The notes under the pieces: generated by a model
Database searches by the model: none
Told to the model about the DNA's origin: nothing
What the model saw: the letters and a program-made list of their open reading frames with translations, nothing else
Program-made: the position numbers and the translations under genes
Origin: Grammothele lineata
Lineage: Eukaryota; Basidiomycota; Agaricomycetes; Polyporales; Polyporaceae
DNA: 64,000 bases
Assembly (NCBI GenBank): GCA_002150815.3
Contig: NDFF03000003.1
Location: forward strand, 310,001 to 374,000
Direction: 5' to 3'
Shown here: positions 23,101 to 34,143 of the stretch, piece after piece
Layout of the letters: each line of letters opens with the position of its first letter
Position numbering within the stretch: the first letter of the stretch is position 1

Positions 23101-23632
23101 CCGCCGCAACGACACTCTCCGCCGCGTCCGCGGGTTCTTTCGCAGCTATGCAGTCCAAGCGCCTCTCCGCGCTCTCGGCGGAGCTTCCGACGCCCGTCAC
23201 GCCGTACACACCGCGCTCGCTATCGCGCCTGAGTGTGTGGACGGACACGGATAGCTTCGCGGCCCTGGTACCGCGTGGGGAGATCGAGAGTGTGCGCGCG
23301 CAGCTCAGGCTCGATCTCGACGAGAGCGAGGTTGAGGACGTCGGCATAGTTGCGGAGCACGCGCGCCCGGGGCGTCCAAGGCTGGATCGGATACTGGCGG
23401 ACGAGGTGGAGAGGGCGAAGAGCGCGCTCGCGGTCGCTTGTGAGTACTGGGTCCCTCCTGTGGGGGGTGTTGAAGCTGTTTACTGAAAACCTGCATTCTT
23501 GCAGGCTGCGGGCCCACCTCGCTAGATGCGATGATCCGCAAAGTCGTGGCAGCACAGATCGACCCCGCTCGTGTCAAGCGTGGGGACATGCGTGGCTCGA
23601 TTGCATTACATTCGGAGGAATTTTCGTATTAA
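20169..23632 (+). CDS. Ferric reductase (FRE/NOX superfamily) with a long disordered insert
   Basis: A plasma-membrane flavocytochrome that reduces Fe(III) or Cu(II) using NADPH. The N-terminal half holds about seven TM segments. Two haem-ligand pairs with HX13H spacing are visible: LHKWTARLIYLFTLLH and LHVLLVPLTLVMSALHH. Between them is the long intron at about 20983-21206. The FAD site is HPFTTASI (in FTTHPFTTASICDE), preceded by APGQHFLISIP; the NAD(P) site is VLVVAGGSGVSYAL. The strand VDIFVTNV is followed by about 370 residues of Ser/Pro/Thr-rich sequence before the final CGPTSLDAMIRKVVAAQ and the C-terminus HSEEFSY. The last intron (about 23442-23504) joins VAC to CGP. Total is roughly 1,040 residues, longer than the 600-750 usual for Fre proteins. 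ATX1 lies upstream on the same strand. Confidence 0.92.
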
Positions 23633-24177
23633 GGGAGCCTCACAGCGGGAATCTCTGTTTGGTCTCTGTCCCTCCTAAGTGCTCGTAAATGTCACCCCAA
23701 GCCACACCCATGTCCTTGTCCACGCTCCCTCACGCCTTAGAAGTATAGACTCGCTACTGCCGGACAGTTCACCACCGAAGGACGATAACTTACCAACCGC
23801 ACGGACTGTTGCATTCCGCCGCATAGTTGCTCTAATAGTTGACATTCGCATATCACTGTATCTTTACACATCCTGCATTACACGCAATGTTTCCGCACAA
23901 CGACGATCTTTTTTGTACTCAGAAAGACGTTTATTATACCACCTCGATCCTACAACTACTGTAGGGCGGCGACGTATAGTATTCTGATCTAGCCGAGGGT
24001 TCTCCCATTGACGCAATGAATCATAACGCTCCTGACGGGCGCTTGAACTTACATATTCACCGTGACCCGACTCGCCGACGCTCAAGCAAACTGCTCGCCT
24101 TGACCAGACTCCGCATCTCCTGGCCTTCGTGCCGCACGGCTACGCCTCACTTGGTCTCTTGGTACTTCTTTCGCAGC
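23633..24177. promoter_or_regulatory. Intergenic region and leader upstream of TRM1
   Basis: No supported gene lies here. The right end includes an in-frame upstream ATG at 24016 that may start a longer TRM1 form. Confidence 0.35.
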
Positions 24178-26638
24178 ATGAGCACACCCACAGCGTTCGT
24201 CGTCCCTGAGGGATTCACGCTTCACAAGGAGAACACCTCGGCGATTCTCCTCCCCGCGTCCGTCGACGCGTTCCTCAACCCGGTTCAGGAGTTCAACCGC
24301 GACATATCCGTCGCGTGCATCCGCACCTGGGCAGACCGCACGAACGCGGACAAGGAGCGCAGGTGGCGGCAGGGCATCGAGCGCCGTGCCGCGAAGAAGA
24401 GCACGACCGCTGCTGCTGAAGGTGGTGTTGCAGAGAGTAGTACACCTACGAGACCGAAGACGAAGAGGGCGAAAAGTGAGTCATTCTCAGGTGGAATGAT
24501 GGCTAGGTTGATGGGTGCGAGCAGATGTGGGGTGTAGCAGACGAAGACGAGGCGACCGCGCTTACTGCGGCTGGAGAGACCTCCTCGGCCTTGACTGCAC
24601 CGCTGGGGGACGGTGCGTCGGTAGAAAAGACTAAAATAAATGAACAGCCGCAGGTATGAACTCTGCATGCTTGAGTTCGATATATGGATATTCATAACTG
24701 TCTGCATTCTCGTAGTTTCGACCTCACCAGTTCGCCATCCTGGAAGCACTCTCTGCGACCGGTTTACGCTCAATACGCTATGCGAACGAGATACCATCGG
24801 TGAAGTGCGTCATTCATGGTCTCTGATTAATGCATCGTGTGCTGACGCTGAGTGCGTGTAGGTACGTCATTGCTAACGACCTTTCTCCGGCTGCTGTCGA
24901 AGCCATGCGCCGGAATATTGAGCTCAATGACCTACACGAAAAAGAAGAACCCGCTGCGGAAGGGTCGGGCGGGGCACCAAAAACGAGGCCCGCAAAAGTG
25001 CGAGTGAACGAAGGCGACGCATGGTGAGTGTTGCGCCAGCAGATACAGGTAACTATCAGGTAGCTGAATGTGTCCAGTGCTCTTATGTACAACCATCGAT
25101 CAGAGCGCAATCGCGTCGACGTGGTTGACCTCGACCCATACGGCACCGCGGCGCCTTTCATCGACGGTGCCGTACAATGCGTCAACGACGGAGGTACGCG
25201 GGACCTATCACCTGTGGCGTGTTTTATGCTGAATATAGACCCCAGGGCTGCTCTGTGTGACTTGCACTGACATGTCGGTCCTTGCCACCACAAACTACCC
25301 AGAAAAATGGTACACTGCGTCGGCTGATCTGTCACAGATAGAAGGCTGACTCTGAGTATCAGCTTTTCAAACTACGGCGGTGCGCCCGTTAAGGCCGAAT
25401 ATTGCCACGAAGCCGTATGCAGCACCCACCTTTCATCCCGTTCTATATCAGTCTTCTCATGTCGACCTCTAGGCGCTGCGCCTTGTTCTCCACACGTTGG
25501 CGACGTCCGCGGCGAGATATGGCCGTCACATCCAGCCACTGTTATCGCTCTCTATCGATTTCTACGTACGACTATTCGTCCGCGTATCGACCTCGCCCAT
25601 CGACGTCAAGCGGCTATTCAGGTACGTGATCAAGCGGTTCTTCAGAAGTCATACGTCCGCCAAAGCTGACGCCGCAGCAAGACCGCTGTGTACTACGTAT
25701 GCAGCGGGTGCCAGTCGTTCTACGAGCAGCCGCTCGGCCGAATGACGGAACAGGTGAGCGACAAGGGACACGTCAATTTGCATCTTAAGGCGCATGCGGG
25801 ACCCCCTGTGTCTGGCCGTTGCCCGGAGTGCAACTTCGTCTTACACGTGAGTCGCCGGGAGGAGTACGATGACCCTCTGTTGCTCACCAACGCTGAGACA
25901 GGCTGCGGGGCCGATGTGGTCAGGCCCTCTGCACGATCCGGCGTTCGTCGCTGACGTGCTCGATCACGTCGAAGCGAGTGAAGACAAGTACGGCACGGCG
26001 GCAAGGATGAAGGGCATGTTGACCGTCGCAAAAGAGGCAAGTCACATCCCTCTTGCGGCGTCTCGGCCACACTTACGCAACGGAAATGTATAGGAGCTTG
26101 ACGTGCCGTTCTATTTCACGCCGTCAAGGGTCTCGAGCCATTTCCACTGCGTTTGCCCGAGTCTGGACGAAACCGCGTACGTTTTTGGTCCAATTGGTGT
26201 CACGGTTTGTGTCGCCGACAACCACTTCCTTCCTTTTCCGGACTAGATCGGCGCTCCTCCATGCTGGTCACAAAATATCTCGGTCGCACGCCTGTGCGGG
26301 ATCGCTCAAGACGACAGCGTCTTATGCGGATATCCACGACATCTTCCGCTCGTGGGTTAAAACGCACCCGGTCAAGATGGAAAAGGTTGCCGAGAATTCA
26401 CCCACGCGGCATCTGCTCAGCAAAGAACCCAAGTGCGTAGATCGACGTAACTCCTTGACCTTCCGCTGAATGTCTTCTCGGCACAATTCATAGGAGCGAG
26501 GCCAACTTCAAGCGACATCCAGACTCAGTAACACCCTCGTCGAAGGTGAAGCTCGTGCGTTATCAACAAAATCCTACGCCCAACTGGGGTCCGGGTTCAA
26601 AACCAGGTGGCAAGCGGAAGCGAAACGAGGATGAATGA
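24178..26638 (+). CDS. TRM1: tRNA (guanine26-N2)-dimethyltransferase Trm1
   Basis: Makes dimethylguanosine at position 26 of tRNAs in nucleus and mitochondria, using SAM. The N-terminus has [20 protein letters not shown]. The SAM-binding core follows: [18 protein letters not shown], then [19 protein letters not shown], and the catalytic motif [19 protein letters not shown]. Later come [16 protein letters not shown], the zinc-binding VCSGCQSF with GRCPECNF, then [15 protein letters not shown] and [14 protein letters not shown]. The C-terminal [18 protein letters not shown] leads to a basic end ([10 protein letters not shown]) at TGA 26638. About ten short introns are present. I chose the ATG at 24178 next to the conserved domain; the frame is open to an ATG at 24016. 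It converges with the MAPKKK gene, with 201 bp between stops. Confidence 0.93.
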
Positions 26639-26839
26639 GGTATTGATTGAACAACAAAGACACAGATGTATGCTGGTATGCGAATGACATATCTCGACCG
26701 TGTTACAAAGCATGCTCCGAGAATACAGACGTTTGGACCGTGGGCTAGATAATCCTGCACGTAGATATAAAGTAAGCCGGTCCCGCGAGCGAATATCGAA
26801 ATCGTGCAGCGCAGAGAAACAGTACAATACCACGGGCGG

Positions 26840-29800
26840 CTACTGTCCGAAAGCACCCGGCTGGTTGGCTATCCAAGGATGCTTCAGGAGGTCAGCGGCG
26901 GACGGCCGGAGCTCGTGGTCAAGCTCGAATGTGAGCTCGAGGAAACTGACGGCCTCGGGTGAAATATCCGCAGGGATAGTAGGCTTTGCCTTCGCCGACC
27001 CGACCTGCACGAACATAAGCCTGCTGCGGGATGGATACGGGAGGCGCGTGAGATCATACCTTGAAAATAGCCTGCATCTGAGATAGATGCGGCCACGGGT
27101 GCTCGCCAGTGAGCATCTCGACAACCAGACAGCCCACGCTCCAGATGTCCGCTTTGAACGTGTACGCTTTCTGTTGGACCACCTCCGGTGCCATCCAGAA
27201 AACGGAACCTTGCAGCGACGGGCGGTGCGCACGGTTCCCGGTCATCAGGTCTGCATCACAGCGTCAGCAGGCTGCGCAAACGCAGTGATAGTGATAGACC
27301 AGACACGCACTGTCCTCGACCTTCTTGGATATGCCGAAGTCCGAGATCTTGATGCCGCCCTTGTTGTCGACAAGCATGTTGGCGCCCTTGATGTCGCGGT
27401 GGATGATGTCGCGTTCGTGGAGATAGTTGAGGCCGAGCAGAAGCTGGCGCACCCAGTTGCGCACCAGGGGCTCCTCGAACGCACCGTAGTTGCGCAGGAG
27501 CGAAGTGACAGACCCACCCGGGACGTACTCGAGGAAAATGTTTAAGTGATCGTCGTCGATGCACGAAGCTAGCGGCAGATGGTTAGCGTCAATGTCCACT
27601 AAACCATGGCGTAAGCGAGACAAGACCCACAGAGGTACTGCACAATGTTTTCGTGGTGCAGATCGCGCAGAAGCTCAATCTCGCGCTCGAGAGCACTAAG
27701 CATGGATTTTTTGCGCTCCTCGTTCGGTGCCGAGCCGGTCGGTAGCTCGACCTGCTTGACTGCCATAAGCAGGCCGGTTGCCGCGTCCATTCCAAGATAC
27801 ACTTTTCCGAAAGAACCGGCGCCGATGAGCGCGCCCTTGATCCATTTAATCGTTTTCTCCCCTGTAATGGAAACGAAGTGAGCCTTTGCATGGAAGTCGA
27901 CACAAGTGGCCAGTGGCTACCTCTCGACATGATAGCCTTTCCAGGTTCGTCCTCGTCCGTAGCGGTCTCGTCGCCATCCGCCTCATCGTCCTCTTCCTCT
28001 TCCTCCTCCTCTTCCTCCTCTTCCTCGTAATCCTCTTCTGGCTCCCCTACGCTCTTTATGCTCTGTCGGTCGCCCTCGATGTCCACCTTCGTCCACTCGT
28101 CCGAGTCGCCCGCCGCGATCTCTTGCCTGCTCTCCACCTCGGCCGTGATCTCGTCGACGGTCATGAGGCTCGCCGTGTCCGAGCGGTCGCGCTTGCTGCG
28201 GAGCTCCGTGATGTAGCTCATCCGCTTCGCTGACGCGGTACTTGACCGTCGCGCGTTCCGGAGCGACTGCTGGCTCTCGGACAGGTTCATCGACTCGGAG
28301 AGCGACTCAGATGGGAACGCAACGGGCGGGAGAAGGTGCGGATTCGAGACGTCGGGGGACAGGTCCTCCGTCGAGAGGTCGACCGAGTGCCCGTCGTCCG
28401 TCGAGAGCGAGAGCCGGGGTGGGTCGAAGGCGGACCCGTCTGACGCGCGCACCGCGCTCAAGCTCGCTGCGTCGGACTCGACGGTCGAGTGGTCCACGGC
28501 GGTCGCGGACGCAGAGGAAGCAATGGACATGCGCGGGGATGTGCGCTGCGAGTCGAGCGTGCTCACGCTGAAGCGCGAGGGCGGCATCGTGAAGGACATG
28601 ATACTGTCGCGCCGGCCGGGCACGCCGCTCTGCCTCATCATGCTCTGCCTACGCGTGCGCTCGAGCACCTTCTTCTCCGTGAACGGGAAGTACTCCGCGA
28701 GGTGGTTCGTGATGAGCTCGCTGGGCGGACGCTGCCCGAAGAAGTTGCGTAGCTTGGATGCGTTCTTCTTCGCGGACCCCTTCGTAGGGCTGGCAGAGGT
28801 GGGCGACGCGGGGAGCTCCGGTAGCTTGTCGGGGATCTTCACGCCCAGCCCGCTGAGAATGCTCACCGAGCTGGCGCGCTTCATGGCCTTGGTGAGTACC
28901 GGCGGTTCGGCTGCAAGCGCCTTGTCTAACGGGTCCTCGCCGTCATCGATGTTGAAGCCCGGTGTGGGCGGAGTGATACCGCGCCTCGGGCGTCCTTCGT
29001 TATGTAGTGTTAGGCCGCGCTCACGTACGGGGTCGTCCGGCGGCGCTTGAATGATAGAATAGAGCTCATCCTCACTCAAAGGCGAGCCTATAAAGTGATT
29101 TGTAAGCTGTCTGAAGACATGCCCGGCGAACAAGGACATATGGCTCGCACAAATCCCGGCATCGGTAGTAAAAGGCACGAATGCCGTTTGCAGTGCGATC
29201 GTCGCACCTATTACCTCACAGATATACCTAGCCGAGTGTGCGGTGCATAGTCGCTGAACAGACTGCTCACCTTCTGCCGGTCCCCACTTAAGAGAGACCC
29301 ACCATCCATCGACGCTGAGCCCGCCGTCGTCCGAGTTGATAACTTCCGAACCGTCACCGCCCACCTTGCCAAACTTCCGCAGAGCCTTGATGAGTACTTC
29401 CACGCCATTATTGCAGTCCGCGACGTTCAAAGTCGTGGTCTTCATCTCATCGGGGAGCATAAACTTGATCAGCTTGCGTCGTAGGTCATCGAGCGAAGGG
29501 TTAGCATGCGACGGGGTCCCGGGCCGGAAGGGCATGCCCGGCCCACGGTACGTCGGCGGCGAGGGGTTCATCGACGCATTCGCCCGTCCAGACGTAAACG
29601 ACTCGGCAATGGGGGACAGACCGTGTGCCTGCTGCAGCTGCGAGTTCGCGTAAGGGTGCGCATTCCCCCGTTGTCCGCCCGGGCGAGGCAGTGGCTTGTC
29701 GGACGTTGGCGTCGAGACACCATGGGAGTTGCTCCGTGCATGACTCGACACGAAATCCGCCGTAGCTGCGCGGCCCGACACGAAGTCCGCCGTGGCCGCA

Positions 29801-30837
29801 CGGCTCGCGTTCCGCACGGGCGGTTGGCTCGGCGGAAAGGGCAAAGGAGACGTCGACCGGCTCGGCGTCCTGAGATTGCTCCCTTGCCGCGGGTCCGCTG
29901 GGAGCCCGTAACTCTGTCCGCTCGTGGACCAATTGGGACCTTGCGTCTGGCTCGAGGGCGTGAGCAGGCCCGCCTGTGGTAGCGCCAGCGGCCCGTCGGC
30001 AAGTGTCGGCGTCCCCCGACCGGAAGCCCCTGGGGTGCCCGGGGTCGGGAGCAGATTGCGCGGCGTGCGCGCGATGGGGGGGAGCGGCGGCTGCCCGCGT
30101 GGGGGCGGGGGCAGCGGCGGGAGGTTCGTCCGGCTGTGCGCGGTCGTGGGTGTGCCATGCTGCGTCGCGCTTCCCGGCTGCGCTGGAAGGGGGCGCATCG
30201 TCGCGTTGATACGCGCGGAGTCCTGCCCATCACGCACGAGCCGCGGAAGGTCGGGGGAACCGCCGTTGGGGGGGAGGTGCAGCGGCGCGGGCCGACCAGA
30301 GTCGAGGCGGCGTGCGCCGCGCGCACCGCCGCCTTGATCGCTGGACACGCTGGACGTGCGGGCGTGGTCTGCGACGCGGGGGCGATTAAGGATGGAGGAG
30401 AGGGCGGGATTCGAGGAGCACTTGTGCCGGAGCTGCTTTACCGCGTTGACAATGCGCAAACGGTCCCCGACGCTGGTCATGCCCATCTCCTTCAGCGTCA
30501 TCTGATCCAACTCAAGGAGGACGTCTCCACGAATGTCATTGGCCTTGAACGTGGGGGCGTGGTGGGCGCATTTGATATCTGTGAGCCACATCGAGACGTG
30601 GGCGTCGGTCCACGAACGCAAGAAATCGGAATACGGCATGCCGTGAGGGGCTTCGAGCGCATGATTTGGGTGGGCACTTGCTGGGGAACTTGCATGAGAG
30701 CCATTGAGGGTGACGACGGAACGCGGTGCCTGAAAGTGAGTCGAGGCAGGAGAAGTGGGCGAGGAGGCTCTTGAGGTCGGCTGAGACGCGTCCTCGAGCG
30801 CCTGGAGGGTGCTCGAGCTGGCCACGGCCACCGACAT
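26840..30837 (-). CDS. STE11: STE11/Byr2-type MAP kinase kinase kinase (SAM-RA-kinase)
   Basis: MAPKKK of the mating/filamentation MAPK pathway. The ATG is at 30837 (the frame extends to 30852 only by GTG). An N-terminal SAM domain ([34 protein letters not shown]) is followed by a long Pro/Ser-rich linker, then a Ras-association-like domain ([21 protein letters not shown]). A second disordered region carries a poly-acidic run of about 14 Glu (27990-28030). The kinase domain has [62 protein letters not shown] and [16 protein letters not shown], ending [13 protein letters not shown]. All catalytic residues are present. SAM plus RA plus kinase in that order defines the Ste11/Byr2 family. About six introns, mostly in the kinase half. 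Roughly 1,230 residues. Confidence 0.93.
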
Positions 30838-33800
30838 GGAGATGATATGCACGCAGGAATGGGAACCGAGGCGATCGTGGGCACGATGGGGGTCGTTACG
30901 AGGGGCGTAGAAGGAAAGCGACGTTGGGAGGTCCGAGCTTGTCGGGCGCCTTTAATGTGGCATAGGCCGGGACGAGAGGTGCCTTGGGAAGAAGGAGGGA
31001 CGAGGAGAACAAGGCCAAGGGGCAGGAGGACGAGCGGACGGCAGCAGACGGGGAGAGACGAGGGAGAGACAATCGGCGAGCGCGGCAAGGACAAATCCAC
31101 AGCAGCAGCAAAGCTTGTGCCTCAGCGCGCCTCAACGCGCCTCAGCGACAACCCGCCGTCCTCCCAATCATCAGTCAGACGTCCCTCGGCCCGCCGCCCC
31201 GCCCGAATCTCGTAGGAGGATGGCGCCTCTCCTCGGTCCATCCCTCTCTTTCTCCACATCCCGCCTCTTCCCCCACAAGCCAGCCTGATATGACGCCGGC
31301 TCCCGGGTGTCGTGTCCCCAGCCGTCAGGACGCCCATCTCCTTGGCGTCCTCGCTGGTAGCGATGAAAGTCAACGTGCACCGTCCGTACGTTGAGGTTCT
31401 GCATCTAGTCAGGACATGGTATCATCTAACGCGGCTCAAACACGGTTAGGACGTTCTACTTATGACACCATAGGCCAACCATCCCTGGACTGCGCACCTG
31501 TAGTACCTATCCGAATCGCTCCAGGCTCGCAGTTCACTAGAACATTCACAGAAGTGCCTGCCACATGACCAGCGAAGTCGTCATGGCGACTAACTTAAGA
31601 GTAAGTGGTGCCTCGGTGCTTCTCTGACAAATCGTCCCTAGCTGTATATGTAGTGAGACTCTATCGAGCATCGTCAGAGATAGTGTTGACACAGTGCGCC
31701 TGGCACCATGCGAGGTCGAGTACTTGCGTCGGTTTCTCGCATGCAGACTAGTGCAGACGACATAGACTGCGGTACCTGAAGAAAGTTCGAGCCGGATACG
31801 AAGGATTTTAGGAAGTTTCCTTAACGAAAATGGGCCGATGATTGAGTACGGGTGGATCTCTCGTTATCTTGTACCGACCTCGCTGATAATGCGCGGATCC
31901 ATCCCAGTCCCCCGGTTCGAGGTGTAAGTAATAGGCTTTGCAGCACTTCAATACCCTGGGGACGGTAACAAACTGAATGTCTCTTGTGTGTAGGGTATAG
32001 ACCTGGATATCTAGTTGTACGTGACCCAGTTTGATGTAACCCGCCTCTCGCCAGTATTATTTTAGTGAGCTCTGCGATCCGGTTATGATCGTTTACTTCC
32101 GGACTGTGCTGAAGGTACGTACTTGGCTCTTCTCTACTAAATTGGCAGGCGATACAACGACCCCTGAACCGCGCCTGGAGGTGCCTCATTTGTCGGCGTG
32201 TTTGCATTTCGTCCATTTCATTGAAGATTCGGGGCTTAGGGAATACACGGGATGCCGAAGACATCTTGATTATAATATGAAACTCAAAGTGCTCGTGAAT
32301 GGAGTGCCAAGAGACGGTGGTATGTCTGTAGAAAAGTGGCTTTTACGTTTGAGTAGTTATATTTTCCGATCTCTGCCTAAGCTAGCTGCAGGCCACGCCT
32401 TCCCATGAAGTTGTCGGAAGGCTACAACCCCGCTTTCAAGGCTCGGTAAACGATATCGTAGTACCTGCATGCGCAGAAGATCACTTTCATGCACCCTCAT
32501 CAGCGGCCCACGATTTCAATGCACACCTCGCGTCTCTTGTCACCGAAAACTCCGCATTCTCCTCTGACCAGCTAGCAACCGGCAACTGCGGGTGAGGGAT
32601 TACTCCCGACTCCAAGAGCGGCAGGTTGCATTAGAGTTTAGCCCCACATCCGACATTTCTTGAACGCCGCAAGCGATGCATTTCAAGTTCAGCGTTGTGG
32701 ACGGGATTATGGCTTGTACAGCGACGGCGAAGATGCCCCAACGAACCCGGAGGCTGGAGCAAGGAAGATGCTCAGGCCTCATTGCTGTCGTGCGCAGGCG
32801 CCGCGGCGTGTAAGCGTGCACCGCTTTGACGGAATCTTTTCGGCGGTTAACTTGGCGAGCGCAATAACGGCCATCCGGGTCCGCGCTGCGAAAATCAGCT
32901 CGAAAGATGGCCGTGCCGCAAATGTAGATAGAAGCGATTCCACGTCGTTTGAAAGATTAATATCGCGATACACGGGTGGTATGCCCAGGGTGAGTATCGA
33001 GTAAACATTGGAGGTCAGCAGAGTGCGAGCGGCCGTATGTAGTAGGCAGTAGAAGTAGAGCGCTTGACGTGAGTTGTTTACTGTATGACGTAGTTCATCA
33101 TGGGCTGAACTCGGTACGCACATCAAGGATGCACGGATGTGTCTGGTTATGATAGGTTTTGCGTATTAGATTTGCAGGCAACATAGGCGTTTGCTGGCTG
33201 ATTCCGAATTGTTGCCCAGAGATCAAAGTGGTGACAAGTACTTGCGTGAGCGGGGCGCTGGGCTCGAAAGGCCGTGTCTTATCAGAACTATCTTGGGCCG
33301 GGCGAGGACGCGCGGGTGCGCTGCCTAACCCCCGGAGATTGACTGTTTGACAGAATGTGGCAGACGCGCTTGAGCATTGACGTTTCAAGCGGGCGAACAA
33401 GTTCTTGTCCTCGAACGGCACCTCCCGGGGCAGGAGAGGCTAGGAGAGGGCATTCGAGACACCCTGGCCCTGAAAAGGGTCGGAATGAGAGATGAACCGC
33501 GCCCCCTTATTGGGAAGCGAGAGGGCGTGCACGCGATCGCGTCTCGCGCCTCGGACGGCACGCCACGAGCCCGGGGACGCTGGTGCGGGCTGCAAACGCG
33601 GGCTGCAGGACCGTCACGGGGCAGACGTGGGGCATGCGCGCCCTCGACGGCACACGGCGGGCACGGACAGACAGGCGGGCACGGCGAGCGAGACAGACGA
33701 GGACAGACGCGGGGGATGGTAGCGGCCGCGTTTGGGAACATTCGGGGCAGAAATGCAGCGCGGGGAATTTGACGGAGAGCACTCTGGATTCGGCAGGTGG

Positions 33801-34143
33801 CGGTCGGCCGTCACGCGTGCGCGCCTGTGCGCCTGTGCGCGCGGACGACGGGCGGTGTGCGAATAAAACAGGGCGTTTGCCGGCCCTCGTCGCCTCTCGT
33901 CGCTGCTCCCTCTGTCCGTCCGAATCTTGGACGTCGACTCCCTCCTCCTCCCTCCTCCGTCTCCGCCTCCTTTCTCCCCCTGTTCCCCGGTGAACCCCGC
34001 AGGTCGTTTGCCTTTCCTTTCCTTACCCTCCGTGGTCTGCTTTCCCTCTTCCATCCACCCCCTCTCGCACAGCGCACCCCGTACCCCTACTCGCCCCCGC
34101 CCCCGACCAACACGACGCGTCTCTAGCTGCTTATCACCCCGCC
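30838..34143. promoter_or_regulatory. 3.3 kb non-coding region between divergent MAPKKK and alpha-glucan synthase genes
   Basis: The longest gene-free stretch of the window. The left 0.5 kb (leader side of the MAPKKK) and the right 0.25 kb (C/T-rich, 33890-34140) look like promoters and leaders. The middle (about 31400-33400) is less GC-rich, has many stops in all frames, and shows no domain, tRNA or clear repeat. Around 33820-33845 the short unit gcgcctgt is repeated. Relic mobile DNA or a non-coding RNA cannot be excluded. Confidence 0.35.

Noticed and set aside
26585..26610. B-box-like GGTTCAAAACC
   Set aside because: It lies in the last TRM1 exon and has no A box, acceptor stem or T run at tRNA spacing.
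31110..31150. Short repeats of cgcgcctca that could suggest a CRISPR-like or satellite array
   Set aside because: Only three imperfect copies of a short GC-rich unit, without unique spacers; simple sequence in a fungal intergenic region.
31821..32264. 147-codon minus-strand frame in the long intergenic region
   Set aside because: No similarity to transposases, reverse transcriptases or any family I know, and no intron pattern; insufficient for a gene call.
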